Source of the DNA: Aulostomus chinensis
Taxonomy: Eukaryota; Chordata; Actinopteri; Syngnathiformes; Aulostomidae
NCBI GenBank assembly: GCA_037954235.1
Contig: JBBMOA010000021.1
Location: 220,001 to 284,000 of the forward strand
Length of the DNA: 64,000 bases
Reading direction: 5' to 3'
The notes below the pieces were generated by a model that saw only the letters and a program-made list of their open reading frames with translations, made no database searches and was not told the DNA's origin. This document shows, in pieces, positions 45,529 through 56,889 of the stretch (within the stretch, counting starts at the first letter, position 1; each line of letters starts with the position of its first letter). Both the position numbers and the translations under genes were made by a program.

Positions 45529-47119
45529 ACTGCAAGGCAATGCAAGGCAATTTTATTTGTAGAGCCCGTTTTCACAAACAGTTTGTCTCAAAGGGCTTCA
45601 CATGGCATCATAACAACATCCTCTGCCCTCAGACCCTCACATCGACTGAGGAAAACTCCATAGAAAACCCTTTTAACAGGGAAAAATCTAGGAAACCTCA
45701 GGGTGAGGAGGGGAGGAGGATCCCTCACCAGGAGGGACAGACGTGCAGTAGATGTTGTTACAGACAAGAAAACAGTTTACAATGCAGAATGTGAGAAACA
45801 CGGAAATGTTAATAACAGCTGAAGAAGGAAGCTTCTGGAAGGGGAGGCAGGGAGAGCAAGCCAGCTTGATGGGGGACTGGATGGTAGACTGGTTCATGGA
45901 AGGGGAGCGCAGGGAGAGCAAGCCAGCTTGATGGGGGACTGGATGGTAGACTGGTTCATGGAAGGGGAGCGCAGGGAGAGCAAGCCAGCTTGATGGGGGA
46001 CTGGATGGTAGACTGGTTCATGGGAGGGGAGCGCAGGCCGGTGTAACAGTAGGGAATAAGAGGGGGGGGGCGATGCAGGCGGCGGTTGGGGCTCTGGTGG
46101 ATCTGTGGAAACACAGAGAGACTGCGAGACACCAAGGCCAAACTACAAAGTGCAACAAGTAGTGGTAGTGACAGTTCCAAAAATGTGCAGGGAGGAGAGG
46201 AGGAGAGAGGGCGAGAGGAGAGGAGAGGAGGGAAGGGCTCCATGTAACCTGATGTGTCCCCCAGCAGTCTAAGCCTGTAGCAGCATAGCTATCAATGGTT
46301 CAGAGCTACCTGAACCAGTCCTGACTGAAGGCTCTGTCATAGAGGAAGGTCTTAAGCCTGGACTTAAACGTAGTTAAAGTGTCTGCCTCTCTGACCCATG
46401 GAGAGATGCTGGTTCCACAGTAGAGGAGCCCGGTAACTAAAGGCTCTACCTCCCAGTCTGTTTTTAATGATACTGGGAATCACTAAAAGACCTGCATTCT
46501 GGGAGCGGAGTGCTCTGGTCGGACAGTAGGGACTAATGAGCTCTTTCAAATAGGACGGGGCTTTATCATTGAGAGCCTTAGAAGTCAGCAGAAGGACTTT
46601 GAAGTCGATTCTAGATCCTACAGGAAGCCAGTGGAGAGAAGCTAAAGTAGGAGAGATGTGTCCTCTCTTCTTAACTCCCGTCAAAACCCTCGCTGCAGCG
46701 TTCTGGACCAGCTGGAGACTCTTTAGAGAGTATTTAGGACATCCTGACAGGAGAGAGTTGCAGTAGTCCAGCCTAGAAGTGATGAATGCATGCACCAGTT
46801 TTTCAGCATCACTCTGGGAAAGGATGTTCCTAATCTTAGTGATACTGCAGGTGGAAGAAGGCGGTCCTGGTCACATGCTTTATGTGGGAGCTGAAGGAAA
46901 GGTCCTGGTCAAAAATGACCCCAAGGTTCCTTGCAGTTGTACTCGGAGTTAGGGTGATGCCATCTAGAGTAGAGATCTGATTCAAGAGTGTGTCCCTGTG
47001 GTTTTTAGGTCCAAAAATGATTACCTCAGTTTTATCTGAATTGAGCATTAAGAAGTTAGAGGACATCCAGGATTTAATGTCTTTCAGGCAGTCTAGCAGA
47101 TTAGTAAACTGGCTTGTGC
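45529..47119 (-). mobile_element. LINE-C, 5'-truncated, inserted in the LINE-B 3' UTR
   Basis: On the - strand, 47066-46836 encodes SSNFLMLNSDKTEVIIFGPK and a TARNLGVIFDQDLSFSSHIK block. The segment 46795-46364 encodes TSRLDYCNSLLSG, LVQNAAARVLTG and a LHWLPV block: the C-terminal RT and post-RT region of an L2/CR1-group LINE. The 3' end is at 45529 with GCAAGGCAAT repeats. The direct repeat ACTGCTG at 45522-45528 and 47120-47126 fits a target-site duplication. A 62-base unit is repeated three times in its 3' UTR (about 45830-46030). Confidence 0.88.
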
Positions 47120-47316
47120 ACTGCTGCTTTGTTCAATATAACAGATTGTATATATTTATATTATATTCTTATACAGTATGTTTCTGCACTTTAAGAATTT
47201 AGTTTAGTTTAGTTAATTGGACTGCATGCACCAACAGCACCACAACAAATTCCTCGTATGTATAAAATCACCCTTGGCAATAAAGTCTTTTCTTATTCTG
47301 ATTCTGATTCTGATTT
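47120..47316 (+). mobile_element. LINE-B 3' terminus with (ATTCTG)n tail
   Basis: Sequence ending AATAAAGTCTTTTC and then TTATTCTGATTCTGATTC is a typical fish L2 3' end. It completes LINE-B after the LINE-C insertion. Confidence 0.85.
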
Positions 47317-49000
47317 CAAGAACAGCTGACTACTCAGCACTAACAGAGGAACACAAGAACCACCCAGGTTCCTCTTCAGTCCTGGAGCCAGACTGACAGA
47401 GAGCCACAGCTCTACTGAACCAAGTAGTCCTGTTTCCCTGGGCAGCAAAGAGTTCATGGACTTCTTTAATGACAAAATTCTCCTGATTAGAGAGAAACTT
47501 CTTCTCCTGCTGCCATCAGCTGACAACATGGCCCCTAGAACCCAGAACCTTAGAGGCTGCTGGAGGACCAGACACACATTTGGATAGTTTTTCTGCCATC
47601 AGCCTTCATGAGCTCAGTTCAATAATGTCCTCCTCTGAACCTCCACCTGTCTCCAACCCCATCCCAACTAAGCTGTTCCAAGACTCTCTCCCCTCGTTAG
47701 CCCCTCCCTCTTAGATATGGTCAATGTGGCGCTGGTATCTGGTTCCGTCCCTCAGTCCTTTAAAGTAGCAGGAATTAAACCCTCCTCAAAAAACAAGCCT
47801 GGATCCAGAAGTTCTACCAACTACAGACCAACATCACATCTTCCTTTTCTCTCCAAGGTTCTGGAGAAAGCAGTTGCTAAACAGCTCTGTGACTTCTTCA
47901 CAGCAACAGCTGATTGGAGGATTCAGTCAGGTTCCAGGTTCATCCTACCACGGAAACAGAACTTGTCAAAGGTACCAGTGACCTCCTACTGGTACCAGAT
48001 GAGGGACTGGTCTCTGTGCTGGTCTGATTAGATCTCAGTGCAGCTTTGGTACCATTGACCACCATATCCTTCTACAGAGACTGGAACCTGTCACTGGTAT
48101 TAAAGGAACCACACTAAACTGGTTCAGGTCACATTTACTAGGTCATCTCAGTTGGTACTAGTTAATGATGGTTCCTCTGAGACCACGACAGTCAGTTCTG
48201 GTGTTCCACAAGGGTCTGTGCTTGGACCAGTCCTCTTCACCCTGTACCTGCTTCCTCTAGGTCACATGATCAGGAAACACTCCATTAATGTTCACTGCTA
48301 TGCAGACGACACTCAGCTGAACTCATCAATGATCCACATGGAACAAACCAGCTGACTGAACTGGAGGCCTGTCTGAAGGACAGGAAACATGGAGGACCAT
48401 CATTTCCTTCATTAAACTCTGATAAACTGAAGTTCTTGTGCTGGGCCCAAACACCTGAGGACCACCTGATCTGATGAGACAGGTACCCTGGATGGCACCA
48501 CCCTGGCCCCCAGCACCACCGTAGGAACCTAGCAGTTCTCCTTGACCAGGACCCTTCAACTCCCACATTCAACAAATCTCCAGGACGCCTTCTTCCATCT
48601 ACGTAACTTCGCTAAGATCAGACACATCCTGGCTCAAGAAGATGCAGAAAAACTAGTCCCTGCTTTTGTCACTTCCAGGCTGGATTACTGCACCTCCCTC
48701 CTACCAGGCTGGACTAACAAGTCCCTACAGACTCTCCAGCTGGTCCAGAACGCTGCTGCCACGTGTTGACTAGAACTGGTAGCAGAGACCAGGTCTCTCC
48801 TGGACTGCTTCTCTGCATGGCTCCCTGTCAGATTCAGAACAGAATTTAAAATTCTTCTTCTACCATCAAAGTCCTCAACAATCAGGCTCCTTCATCCCTG
48901 ACAGAGCTCCTAGTCCCCTTTGATCCAGCTAGAACCCTTCACTCCCAGGATGCAGGGTTCCTGCTGGTTCCTAGAGTTCCTAGATGGGATGGGTGGACTA
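47317..49000 (+). mobile_element. LINE-A copy 1, 3' half (RT and after)
   Basis: It resumes with CAGCTGACTACTCAGCACTA, which in copy 2 directly follows the sequence cut at 42442. RT pieces lie in shifting frames: NVALVSGSVPQSFKVAGIKP, a FGTIDHHILLQRL-type motif A area, SSGVPQGSVLGPVLFTLYL (motif B) and HCYADDTQL (motif C). Then come IRHILAQEDAEKLVPAFVTS and RLDYCTSLL. Many stops and shifts make it inactive. Confidence 0.88.
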
Positions 49001-49400
49001 ACTGCCCAGAGTTCCCCGGCGTAATTTGTGTGAGACACAACAACAACAATGGAGGACGTGGAGGCGGCGTGACGCCTGCTGCTCGTCAGGATTTTTTTTC
49101 TTAAACTAAAAGTGAGGGAGGACAGACAGGCGAGGCTTCAAGTGGAGAAACAGAACCCCCAAGAAAAGAATAAGAGACTTAACCGAGCCATGACCAGGAT
49201 TCCACCGAGGCCAGGATGATAGGAAGTAGACCACGTAACGGGTGAGTTACCCAATCAGAGCCCCGCTATGTGTTTACGTCACATGTTAGTCCCTGCTCGG
49301 CTCGCTTGGGACCCCAGTAGGGCAGGGACCAAAATGGTCACAGTTAGTACCGTGTTGGGGCCGGTGAGAAGGGGGCCAAACCGACCCAACTCGACCAACG
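49001..49400. other. Unclassified sequence between LINE pieces
   Basis: It may be transposon-derived, but no ends or domains were recognised. Confidence 0.3.
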
Positions 49401-49439
49401 TGAGCTGAAGTGAGCCAGTGGAAACATGGATCTCCCACT

Positions 49440-49705
49440 GGGCTTCTCTCTTCTGCTCACGTCCCCGTCCTGCTCTCCTGCTCTCTCTCCGTCCCCACTG
49501 ATCCTGGATCTGCTCCACCTTCCTGCTGGTAAAGGAAGGTTCGGGTGGCTGCTGTTGCAGGATGTGCTGCTGATGGAGAATTGTTGGGTGGAGGTTCATT
49601 GAAGGAGGGAGGTGCTGGACCTGCTCTACTTGGACAGAGTCAGGACAGAACTTTGGTTGGGGTTTGGTGACACACAAATAAACCTGACTTGACTTGACTT
49701 ACTTT
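49440..49705 (+). mobile_element. LINE 3' UTR end with (CTTGA)n tail
   Basis: It contains the CTGATCCTGGATCTGCTCCA and GGAGGGAGGTGCTGGACCTG blocks, also found at 26720-26880 in reverse, and ends AAATAAACCTGACTTGACTT. This is a 3' terminus of the same LINE group, separated from LINE-A by unrelated sequence. Confidence 0.75.
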
Positions 49706-50160
49706 GGTAGAAGCCCCCCCCCCCCCCCCATGCTGCCGTTTGTGAATCTACAACGTCTGGGTGCACACCGCTAACATACCCATGTACAGCAGTGCATTAG
49801 TTCCACTTTTGATGCTCGTAAAATTAATCATAAAAAGTTGATTGTCATAAAAACATAGTCCTGAACTGTTAATTCGAATTAATTGATGCATTCAATGTAT
49901 CACGCACCTCTACATTTAGGGGGTATCGAGGTCAGAGGAAAGAAAATTATTTGTAAAAGAACTCATGAATTTGAATGTACTTTTTTATTGTTTATGTTGT
50001 CATGTTAAAGCACTTTCTTCTTCTGTGGTGTTGGGTTTTAGCTGATTATTTTGGTCATGTTAGGTTTATTTAAATGATGAAAAGCATGACATCACAGCAT
50101 TTCCCCGTCTTCCTCGGGTGATTATTTTTATTGAAGCCACAAAAGAAAAAGCTAATCTCA
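49706..50160. other. AT-rich intron sequence
   Basis: A poly-C run near 49715, then AT-rich unique sequence; nothing recognised. Confidence 0.4.
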
Positions 50161-50520
50161 TCTTCGTCTTCTTCACCTCCGCCCACAGCTTCCTGCTCCT
50201 GTTTGTATCCGTCATTTAAAAATGCATAAATCTGCTGCTTTAATCTCTCAAATCCACGCCGCGTGGCAAATTATCTGCAGCACCAGCAAACTTCCAGTTT
50301 TCCACTTAATAAAGCTCAACTTCCTTGCCATGTTTGTGGCATTAAAGCGTCCATTCAGCAGGAGAAAGGAGCCTGCGGTGGAGACGCTGAGCTGTCTCCG
50401 CGTCGATCGGCCCTGGTGGCCTCTGGGATTAATGTGCCGCCTTCAGACACAGCGTCGGCAAAGCAAAGGGGGATTAAAGGAGGCCGGATTAAGACTCCTT
50501 TTGTTTAACGTGTGAGATGA
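50161..50520. promoter_or_regulatory. Candidate conserved enhancer with three GGATTA sites
   Basis: Unique, non-repetitive, balanced-composition sequence contains GGATTA at 50426-50431, 50471-50476 and 50486-50491, three K50 homeodomain (OTX/PITX-type) sites within 66 bases, plus ATGCATAAAT and CTTAATAAAG. No gene is present. Enhancer function is inference. Confidence 0.4.
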
Positions 50521-51224
50521 GATAGAAGGCGAGGAGGAGGATTTGTGTTCCTGAGAGCACACTGAGGGGTGGGTGGTGAGCTTGTGGCGAGTGGCGCTAA
50601 GTTACCGACATCTCCCTCAGTCCCTGAATTCACCGCAGTACGCTGCAGCCGGAGGTGCATTCACTGACGCGATAATTAGACTTTATTGATTTAACAGATC
50701 GACACAAACAACAGCCAGATGTGACAAGGACTCGAACACACGAGTCAGGACACGTCAGGAGATGCACTGACGGTCGTCTCTCGCTGGAGTCTCAACATTT
50801 ATTAGACACGTCCTGTTGGTATTTCTCATTTGCCATTGTTGATGCCAAACATTAATTCATCCATCCAGAGAACTTTCATCCTTTATTTTGTCTGCTACCC
50901 TTCAAACCACAGCCTGGACATGCCCACCTTTCAAAAATGGGATTATTCCCTGCAGACATGTTGACGATGTGTTGTAGGCTCCGCTCATAAAGGTCAGCAC
51001 CACCAATGAAACACCACCAAACCTCCAACAAGAGAAATGACCAGAACACTGATGCTGCACCGAGGCTGAATGAAGCTGAGCATCTGCTGGTCATATGACC
51101 TGAAGGTCCCTCCCCTGGTAGATGAGCCTCCTGACACACCTGAACATGTTGTCTCCATGACGACCAGCCACTTTTATTCTTTGTTGTTAAAACATTCGGA
51201 TCCAAAAAATATGAGTTTATCAAC

Positions 51225-51228
<4 letters not shown>
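50521..51228. other. Intron sequence, nothing recognised
   Basis: Unique sequence without repeats or coding signals. Confidence 0.4.
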
Positions 51229-51267
<39 letters not shown>

Positions 51268-51325
51268 CTGTGTGTCTGTATGTATCTGTGTGTGTCTGTG
51301 TGTATCTGTGTGTATCTGTGTGTGC
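51229..51325 (+). repeat. (GT)n followed by a short decamer array
   Basis: A pure GT run passes into TGTATCTGTGTGTCTG-type units identical in kind to the 3.4-kb array at 53353. It may be its ancestor or an offshoot. Confidence 0.9.
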
Positions 51326-51329
51326 AATC

Positions 51330-52200
51330 AGCACAGTGTGTGTTTAATCCCTGTTCAGAGATGTCAGTCTGATTAGTGTTGTGGCCCTAATCCCTGATCA
51401 TATTCAAAGGATTATTGTTTGAAGATTGTGCGTGTGTTGGTGTGTGTTGGTGTGTGTTGGTGTATGTGTGAGTGAATGATGACTTGAAGACAAGACTAAT
51501 GAGACAAGGATTTGCCCGAGTGTGTTTGTGTGTGTTATCAGTGTAATCTGTGTTAAGACGCTTCCTGCTTGTTCAGCAGGTTTCACAGTTTAGGGAGCAT
51601 CTCTACGAGGTGCGTGTTTGAAGAGATGCCAGGTTCACTTGGTTATCCAGCACCAGTTAGTCAGTTTAGATCTGGAAGTCCCCCAGGATTTTAGCTGGGT
51701 CCACCACTTTAAGAGGGTTCATCCTGACTTTGGGACCACCAGCCCAAACTCAGAGCAGATGTTCCACTCAACTATGCAGCATGTGATTCTGGTGCTCTCT
51801 GGAGACTCTTCCTGCCTGCACCTGACACATGACATGTACGATCAGCCTCACACACGCAACATCATGTAGTGTCGTACATGTCCAGATGCGGAAGACACGT
51901 GTCTGGAGTAGCTGCAGTGACCTGCTGAATTGACACTGTTGGACTGCAAATGATGACTAGAACATCGAGTTCTCTGTAAAAATCAGGTCCACGAGAGTTT
52001 CCTGGAGCAGAGGAGAGCGCCGGCACTTATGTGTTTCATCTGTCGACCCTCTGGGCTCTATCTCACCTGGGACCAGTTTCAACCATGAGGCCTGTGGTGA
52101 TGACTGGAAAGTAGTCAATGGCACGTTCACTTTAGCTTAGCTGTATCAGCTATACATTAGCTTACCAAGGCAGGATCAGCCTGGGGATCACTGAGCATCT
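51330..52200. other. Intron sequence, nothing recognised
   Basis: A few GTGTGTTG repeats near 51430-51465; the rest is unique. Confidence 0.4.
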
Positions 52201-52202
52201 TC

Positions 52203-52206
52203 ATAC

Positions 52207-52278
<72 letters not shown>
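52203..52278 (+). repeat. (AT)n microsatellite
   Basis: A near-pure AT run. A second AT run (52671-52696) lies on the other side of the SINE-like copy 6. Confidence 0.95.
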
Positions 52279-52280
<2 letters not shown>

Positions 52281-52671
52281 ATCCATCCATCCATCCATCC
52301 ATCCATCCATCCATCGTCATCTTCCGCTTATTCCTACACATTAAGGGTCGCGGGGGGGTGGAGCCTATCCCAGCATCTACGGGCGAGAGGCGGGGTTCAC
52401 CCTGGACAGGTCGCCAGTCCATCGCAGGGCCAACATACAGAGACGAACAACCATTCACACTCACATTCACACCTACGGTCAATTTAGAGAATCAATCAGC
52501 CTAGTCCCCAGTTGATGTCTTTGGACTGTGGGAGGAAGCCGGAGTACCAGAGAGAACCCACGCAGACACGGGGAGAACATGGAGACTCACACAGAAAGAT
52601 GCCGGGACTCGAACCCGGAACCTTCTTGCTGTGAGGCCACAGTGCTAACCACTGCACCACCGTGCAGCCCC
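52279..52671 (-). mobile_element. tRNA-headed SINE-like repeat, copy 6, intact promoter boxes
   Basis: On the - strand the head has TGGTGCAGTGG (52649-52659), matching the tRNA A box, and GGTTCGAGTCC (52605-52615), an exact B box. The body then runs to a (GGAT)n tail at 52279-52315. It is about 390 bases with a single head unit, and is the least degraded copy in the window and the only one with a good B box. RNA polymerase III promotion is inferred from these motifs. Confidence 0.85.
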
Positions 52672-52699
52672 TATATATATATATATATATATATAATGT

Positions 52700-53065
52700 A
52701 ATACAATTCACACACACATATATGTATACGGGACGATGATGGACTGAAGGTTGGTCCGCTCAATAGCCTCGATGTCAAAGATTTATCAGACGACTGACTG
52801 GATGTTGGCAGCTGGTCAGTTTCAGGAAGAGCATTTCACTCAGTGTGTCCATATCAGATCAATATTGAGGATATTAATTTGTTTTGAGTGTGTGTGTGTT
52901 TGTTTGTGCATGTCTGTGTGTCCAAGTGTGTTTTTTAGAGAGAGAGGGAGTGACTAAAGGGAAGGAGGATGATGAATATTTTATGACATTTTTTTCTAAA
53001 ATCTGAATCATTATGATAATGATCAGAAAAGTGCTGCCAGCTAACGTATGTAACACACACACACA

Positions 53066-53125
<60 letters not shown>

Positions 53126-53205
53126 GTCATTAAGGCCTTCAGGGATTCAGGCCCAGAAGCTGCTATTTAACCTATATTACTACAGTAAATATTCATACCC
53201 AGCTA

Positions 53206-53238
<33 letters not shown>

Positions 53239-53350
53239 CAACCACAATCCATTCTCTGGCACTGCGGCACTAAGCACAGAGTCTCAAGCAGGTGCTGAAG
53301 CAAATGCCTACCAATCACACAGCAGCAATCAGCACACGGTTCCACTCATC
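52700..53350. other. Intron sequence with two microsatellites
   Basis: It contains (AC)n(TC)n at about 53051-53122 and (GT)n at 53208-53236; otherwise unique. Confidence 0.6.
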
Positions 53351-53352
53351 TC

Positions 53353-56300
53353 TGTATCTGTGTGTGTCTGTATGTATCTGTGTGTGTCTGTATGTATCTG
53401 TGTGTATCTGTGTGTGTCTGTGTGTATCTGTGTGTGTCTGTATGTATCTGTGTGTGTCTGTATGTATCTGTGTGTGTCTGTATGTATCTGTGTGTATCTG
53501 TGTGTGTCTGTGTGTATCTGTGTGTGTCTGTATGTATCTGTGTGTATCTGTGTGTGTCTGTGTGTATCTGTGTGTGTCTGTATGTATCTGTGTGTGTCTG
53601 TATGTATCTGTGTGTGTCTGTATGTATCTGTGTGTATCTGTGTGTGTCTGTGTGTATCTGTGTGTGTCTGTATGTATCTGTGTGTGTCTGTATGTATCTG
53701 TGTGTGTCTGTATGTATCTGTGTGTATCTGTGTGTGTCTGTGTGTATCTGTGTGTGTCTGTATGTATCTGTGTGTGTCTGTATGTATCTGTGTGTGTCTG
53801 TATGTATCTGTGTGTATCTGTGTGTGTCTGTGTGTATCTGTGTGTGTCTGTATGTATCTGTGTGTGTCTGTATGTATCTGTGTGTGTCTGTATGTATCTG
53901 TGTGTGTCTGTATGTATCTGTGTGTATCTGTGTGTGTCTGTGTGTATCTGTGTGTGTCTGTATGTATCTGTGTGTATCTGTGTGTGTCTGTGTGTATCTG
54001 TGTGTGTCTGTATGTATCTGTGTGTGTCTGTATGTATCTGTGTGTGTCTGTGTGTATCTGTGTGTGTCTGTGTGTATCTGTGTGTGTCTGTATGTATCTG
54101 TGTGTATCTGTGTGTGTCTGTGTGTATCTGTGTGTGTCTGTATGTATCTGTGTGTATCTGTGTGTGTCTGTATGTATCTGTGTGTGTCTGTATGTATCTG
54201 TGTGTATCTGTATGTATCTGTGTGTATCTGTGTGTGTCTGTGTGTATCTGTGTGTGTCTGTATGTATCTGTGTGTGTCTGTATGTATCTGTGTGTGTCTG
54301 TATGTATCTGTGTGTATCTGTGTGTATCTGTGTGTGTCTGTATGTATCTGTGTGTATCTGTGTGTATCTGTGTGTATCTGTGTGTGTCTGTGTGTATCTG
54401 TGTGTGTCTGTATGTATCTGTGTGTATCTGTGTGTGTCTGTGTGTATCTGTGTGTGTCTGTATGTATCTGTGTGTATCTGTGTGTGTCTGTGTGTATCTG
54501 TGTGTGTCTGTATGTATCTGTGTGTGTCTGTATGTATCTGTGTGTATCTGTGTGTGTCTGTATGTATCTGTGTGTGTCTGTATGTATCTGTGTGTATCTG
54601 TGTGTGTCTGTGTGTATCTGTGTGTGTCTGTATGTATCTGTGTGTGTCTGTATGTATCTGTGTGTGTCTGTATGTATCTGTGTGTATCTGTGTGTGTCTG
54701 TGTGTATCTGTGTGTGTCTGTATGTATCTGTATGTATCTGTGTGTGTCTGTATGTATCTGTGTGTATCTGTGTGTGTCTGTATGTATCTGTGTGTATCTG
54801 TGTGTGTCTGTGTGTATCTGTGTGTGTCTGTATGTATCTGTGTGTGTCTGTATGTATCTGTGTGTATCTGTGTGTGTCTGTATGTATCTGTGTGTATCTG
54901 TGTGTGTCTGTATGTATCTGTGTGTGTCTGTATGTATCTGTGTGTATCTGTGTGTGTCTGTATGTATCTGTGTGTATCTGTGTGTATCTGTGTGTGTCTG
55001 TATGTATCTGTGTGTGTCTGTATGTATCTGTGTGTGTCTGTATGTATCTGTGTGTATCTGTTTGTGTCTGTGTGTATCTGTGTGTGTCTGTATGTATCTG
55101 TGTGTATCTGTGTGTATCTGTGTGTATCTGTGTGTGTCTGTGTGTATCTGTGTGTGTCTGTATGTATGTGTGTGTCTGTATGTATCTGTGTGTGTCTGTA
55201 TGTATCTGTGTGTGTCTGTATGTATCTGTGTGTCTGTGTGTGTCTGTGTGTATCTGTGTGTCTGTATGTATCTGTGTGTGTCTGTATGTATCTGTGTGTG
55301 TCTGTATGTATCTGTGTGTGTCTGTGTGTGTCTGTATGTATCTGTGTGTGTCTGTGTGTATCTGTGTGTGTCTGTATGTATCTGTATGTATCTGTGTGTG
55401 TCTGTATGTATCTGTGTGTGTCTGTATGTATCTGTGTGTGTCTGTGTGTGTCTGTATGTATCTGTGTGTGTCTGTGTGTATCTGTGTGTGTCTGTATGTA
55501 TCTGTATGTATCTGTGTGTGTCTGCATGTATCTGTGTGTGTCTGTATGTATCTGTATGTATCTGTGTGTGTCTGTATGTATGTGTGTGTCTGTATGTATG
55601 TGTGTGTCTGTATGTATGTGTGTGTCTGTATGTATCTGTGTGTGTCTGTATGTATCTGTATGTATCTGTGTGTGTCTGTATGTATGTGTGTGTCTGTATG
55701 TATCTGTGTGTGTCTGTGTGTATCTGTGTGTGTCTGTATGTATCTGTGTGTCTGTATGTATCTGTGTGTGTCTGTGTGTGTCTGTATGTATCTGTGTGTG
55801 TCTGTGTGTCTGTGTGTGTCTGTATGTATCTGTGTGTGTCTGTATGTATCTGTGTGTGTCTGTCTGTGTCTGTGTGTATCTGTGTGTGTCTGTATATATC
55901 TGTGTGTGTTTGTGTGTCGGTGTGTCTGTATGTAGCTGTGTGTCTGTATGTATCTGTGTGTGTCTGTGTGTGTCTGTATGTATCTGTGTGTGTCTGTATG
56001 TATCTGTGTGTCTGTGTGTGTCTTTGTGTCTGTATGTATTTGTGTGTGTCTGTGTGTGTATCTTGTGTGTATCTTGTGTGTCTGTGTGTGTCTGTGTGTG
56101 TATCTGTGTGTGTCTGTGTGTATCTGTGTGTGTCTGTATGTATCCGTGTGTCTGTATGTATTTGTGTGTGTATCTTGTGTGTCTGTGTGTATCTGTGTGT
56201 GTCTGTGTGTGTATCTGTGTGTGTCTGTGTGTATCTGTGTGTGTCTGTGTGTATCTGTGTGTGTCTGTATGTATCTGTGTGTCTGTATGTATTTGTGTGT

Positions 56301-56755
56301 GCGTGTATCTGTGTGTGTCTGTGTGTGTGTCTGTGTGTGTCTGTGTGTATGTGTATGTCTGTGTGTATGTGTATGTCTGTGTGTATGTCTGTGTGTATCT
56401 GTGTGTGTGTGTATGTGTATGTCTGTGTGTATTTCTGTGTGTATGTCTGTGTGTATGTGTATGTCTGTGTGTATGTCTGTGTGTGTGTATGTCTGTGTGT
56501 GTATGTCTGTGTGTATGTGTCTGTCTGTCTGTCTGTCTGTCTGTATCTGTGTGTGTGTGTCTGTCTGTGTGTATGTCTGTGTGTATCTGTGTGTGTGTGT
56601 CTGTGTGTATGTCTGTGTGTATCTGTGTGTGTATGTGTATGTCTGTGTGTATTTCTGTGTGTATGTCTGTGTGTATGTGTATGTCTGTGTGTATGTCTGT
56701 GTGTGTGTGTATGTCTGTGTGTGTATGTCTGTGTGTATGTGTCTGTGTGTGTGGA
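53353..56755 (+). repeat. 3.4-kb decamer array (GT/ATCT-rich)
   Basis: It is built from TGTGTATCTG, TGTGTGTCTG and TATGTATCTG. From 53361 to about 55160 the units keep exact 10-base register; after that, indels and shorter GTGTGTCT units dominate. Open frames over 1,100 codons appear on both strands (for example 53210-56782 on + and 56810-53346 on -) purely because the repeat lacks stop codons; these are not genes. Confidence 0.97.
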
Positions 56756-56889
56756 AGAGAGTGGGAGAGAAAGACTTCATGAACGTGTGAATTTCTGTGG
56801 CGACATTCATAGTTTGTGTTATTTTAATCAGTGAAATTAACAGCGTTAACAGTTGTTGCTCATATTACTGATGTGGGACTTTGGGTATG

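Noticed and set aside
52600..52660. Functional tRNA gene at the A and B boxes
   Set aside because: The boxes lie in the head of the SINE-like repeat; no cloverleaf with an acceptor stem can be drawn and the body continues as repeat.
51325..53335. Shared CAATCAGCACA next to both decamer arrays as evidence of duplication
   Set aside because: Only 11 bases match and the surrounding sequence does not; chance is adequate.
53210..56834. Frames over 1,100 codons on both strands (Cys/Val-rich and Thr/His/Gln-rich)
   Set aside because: Produced by the decamer microsatellite; open in several frames of both strands at once.
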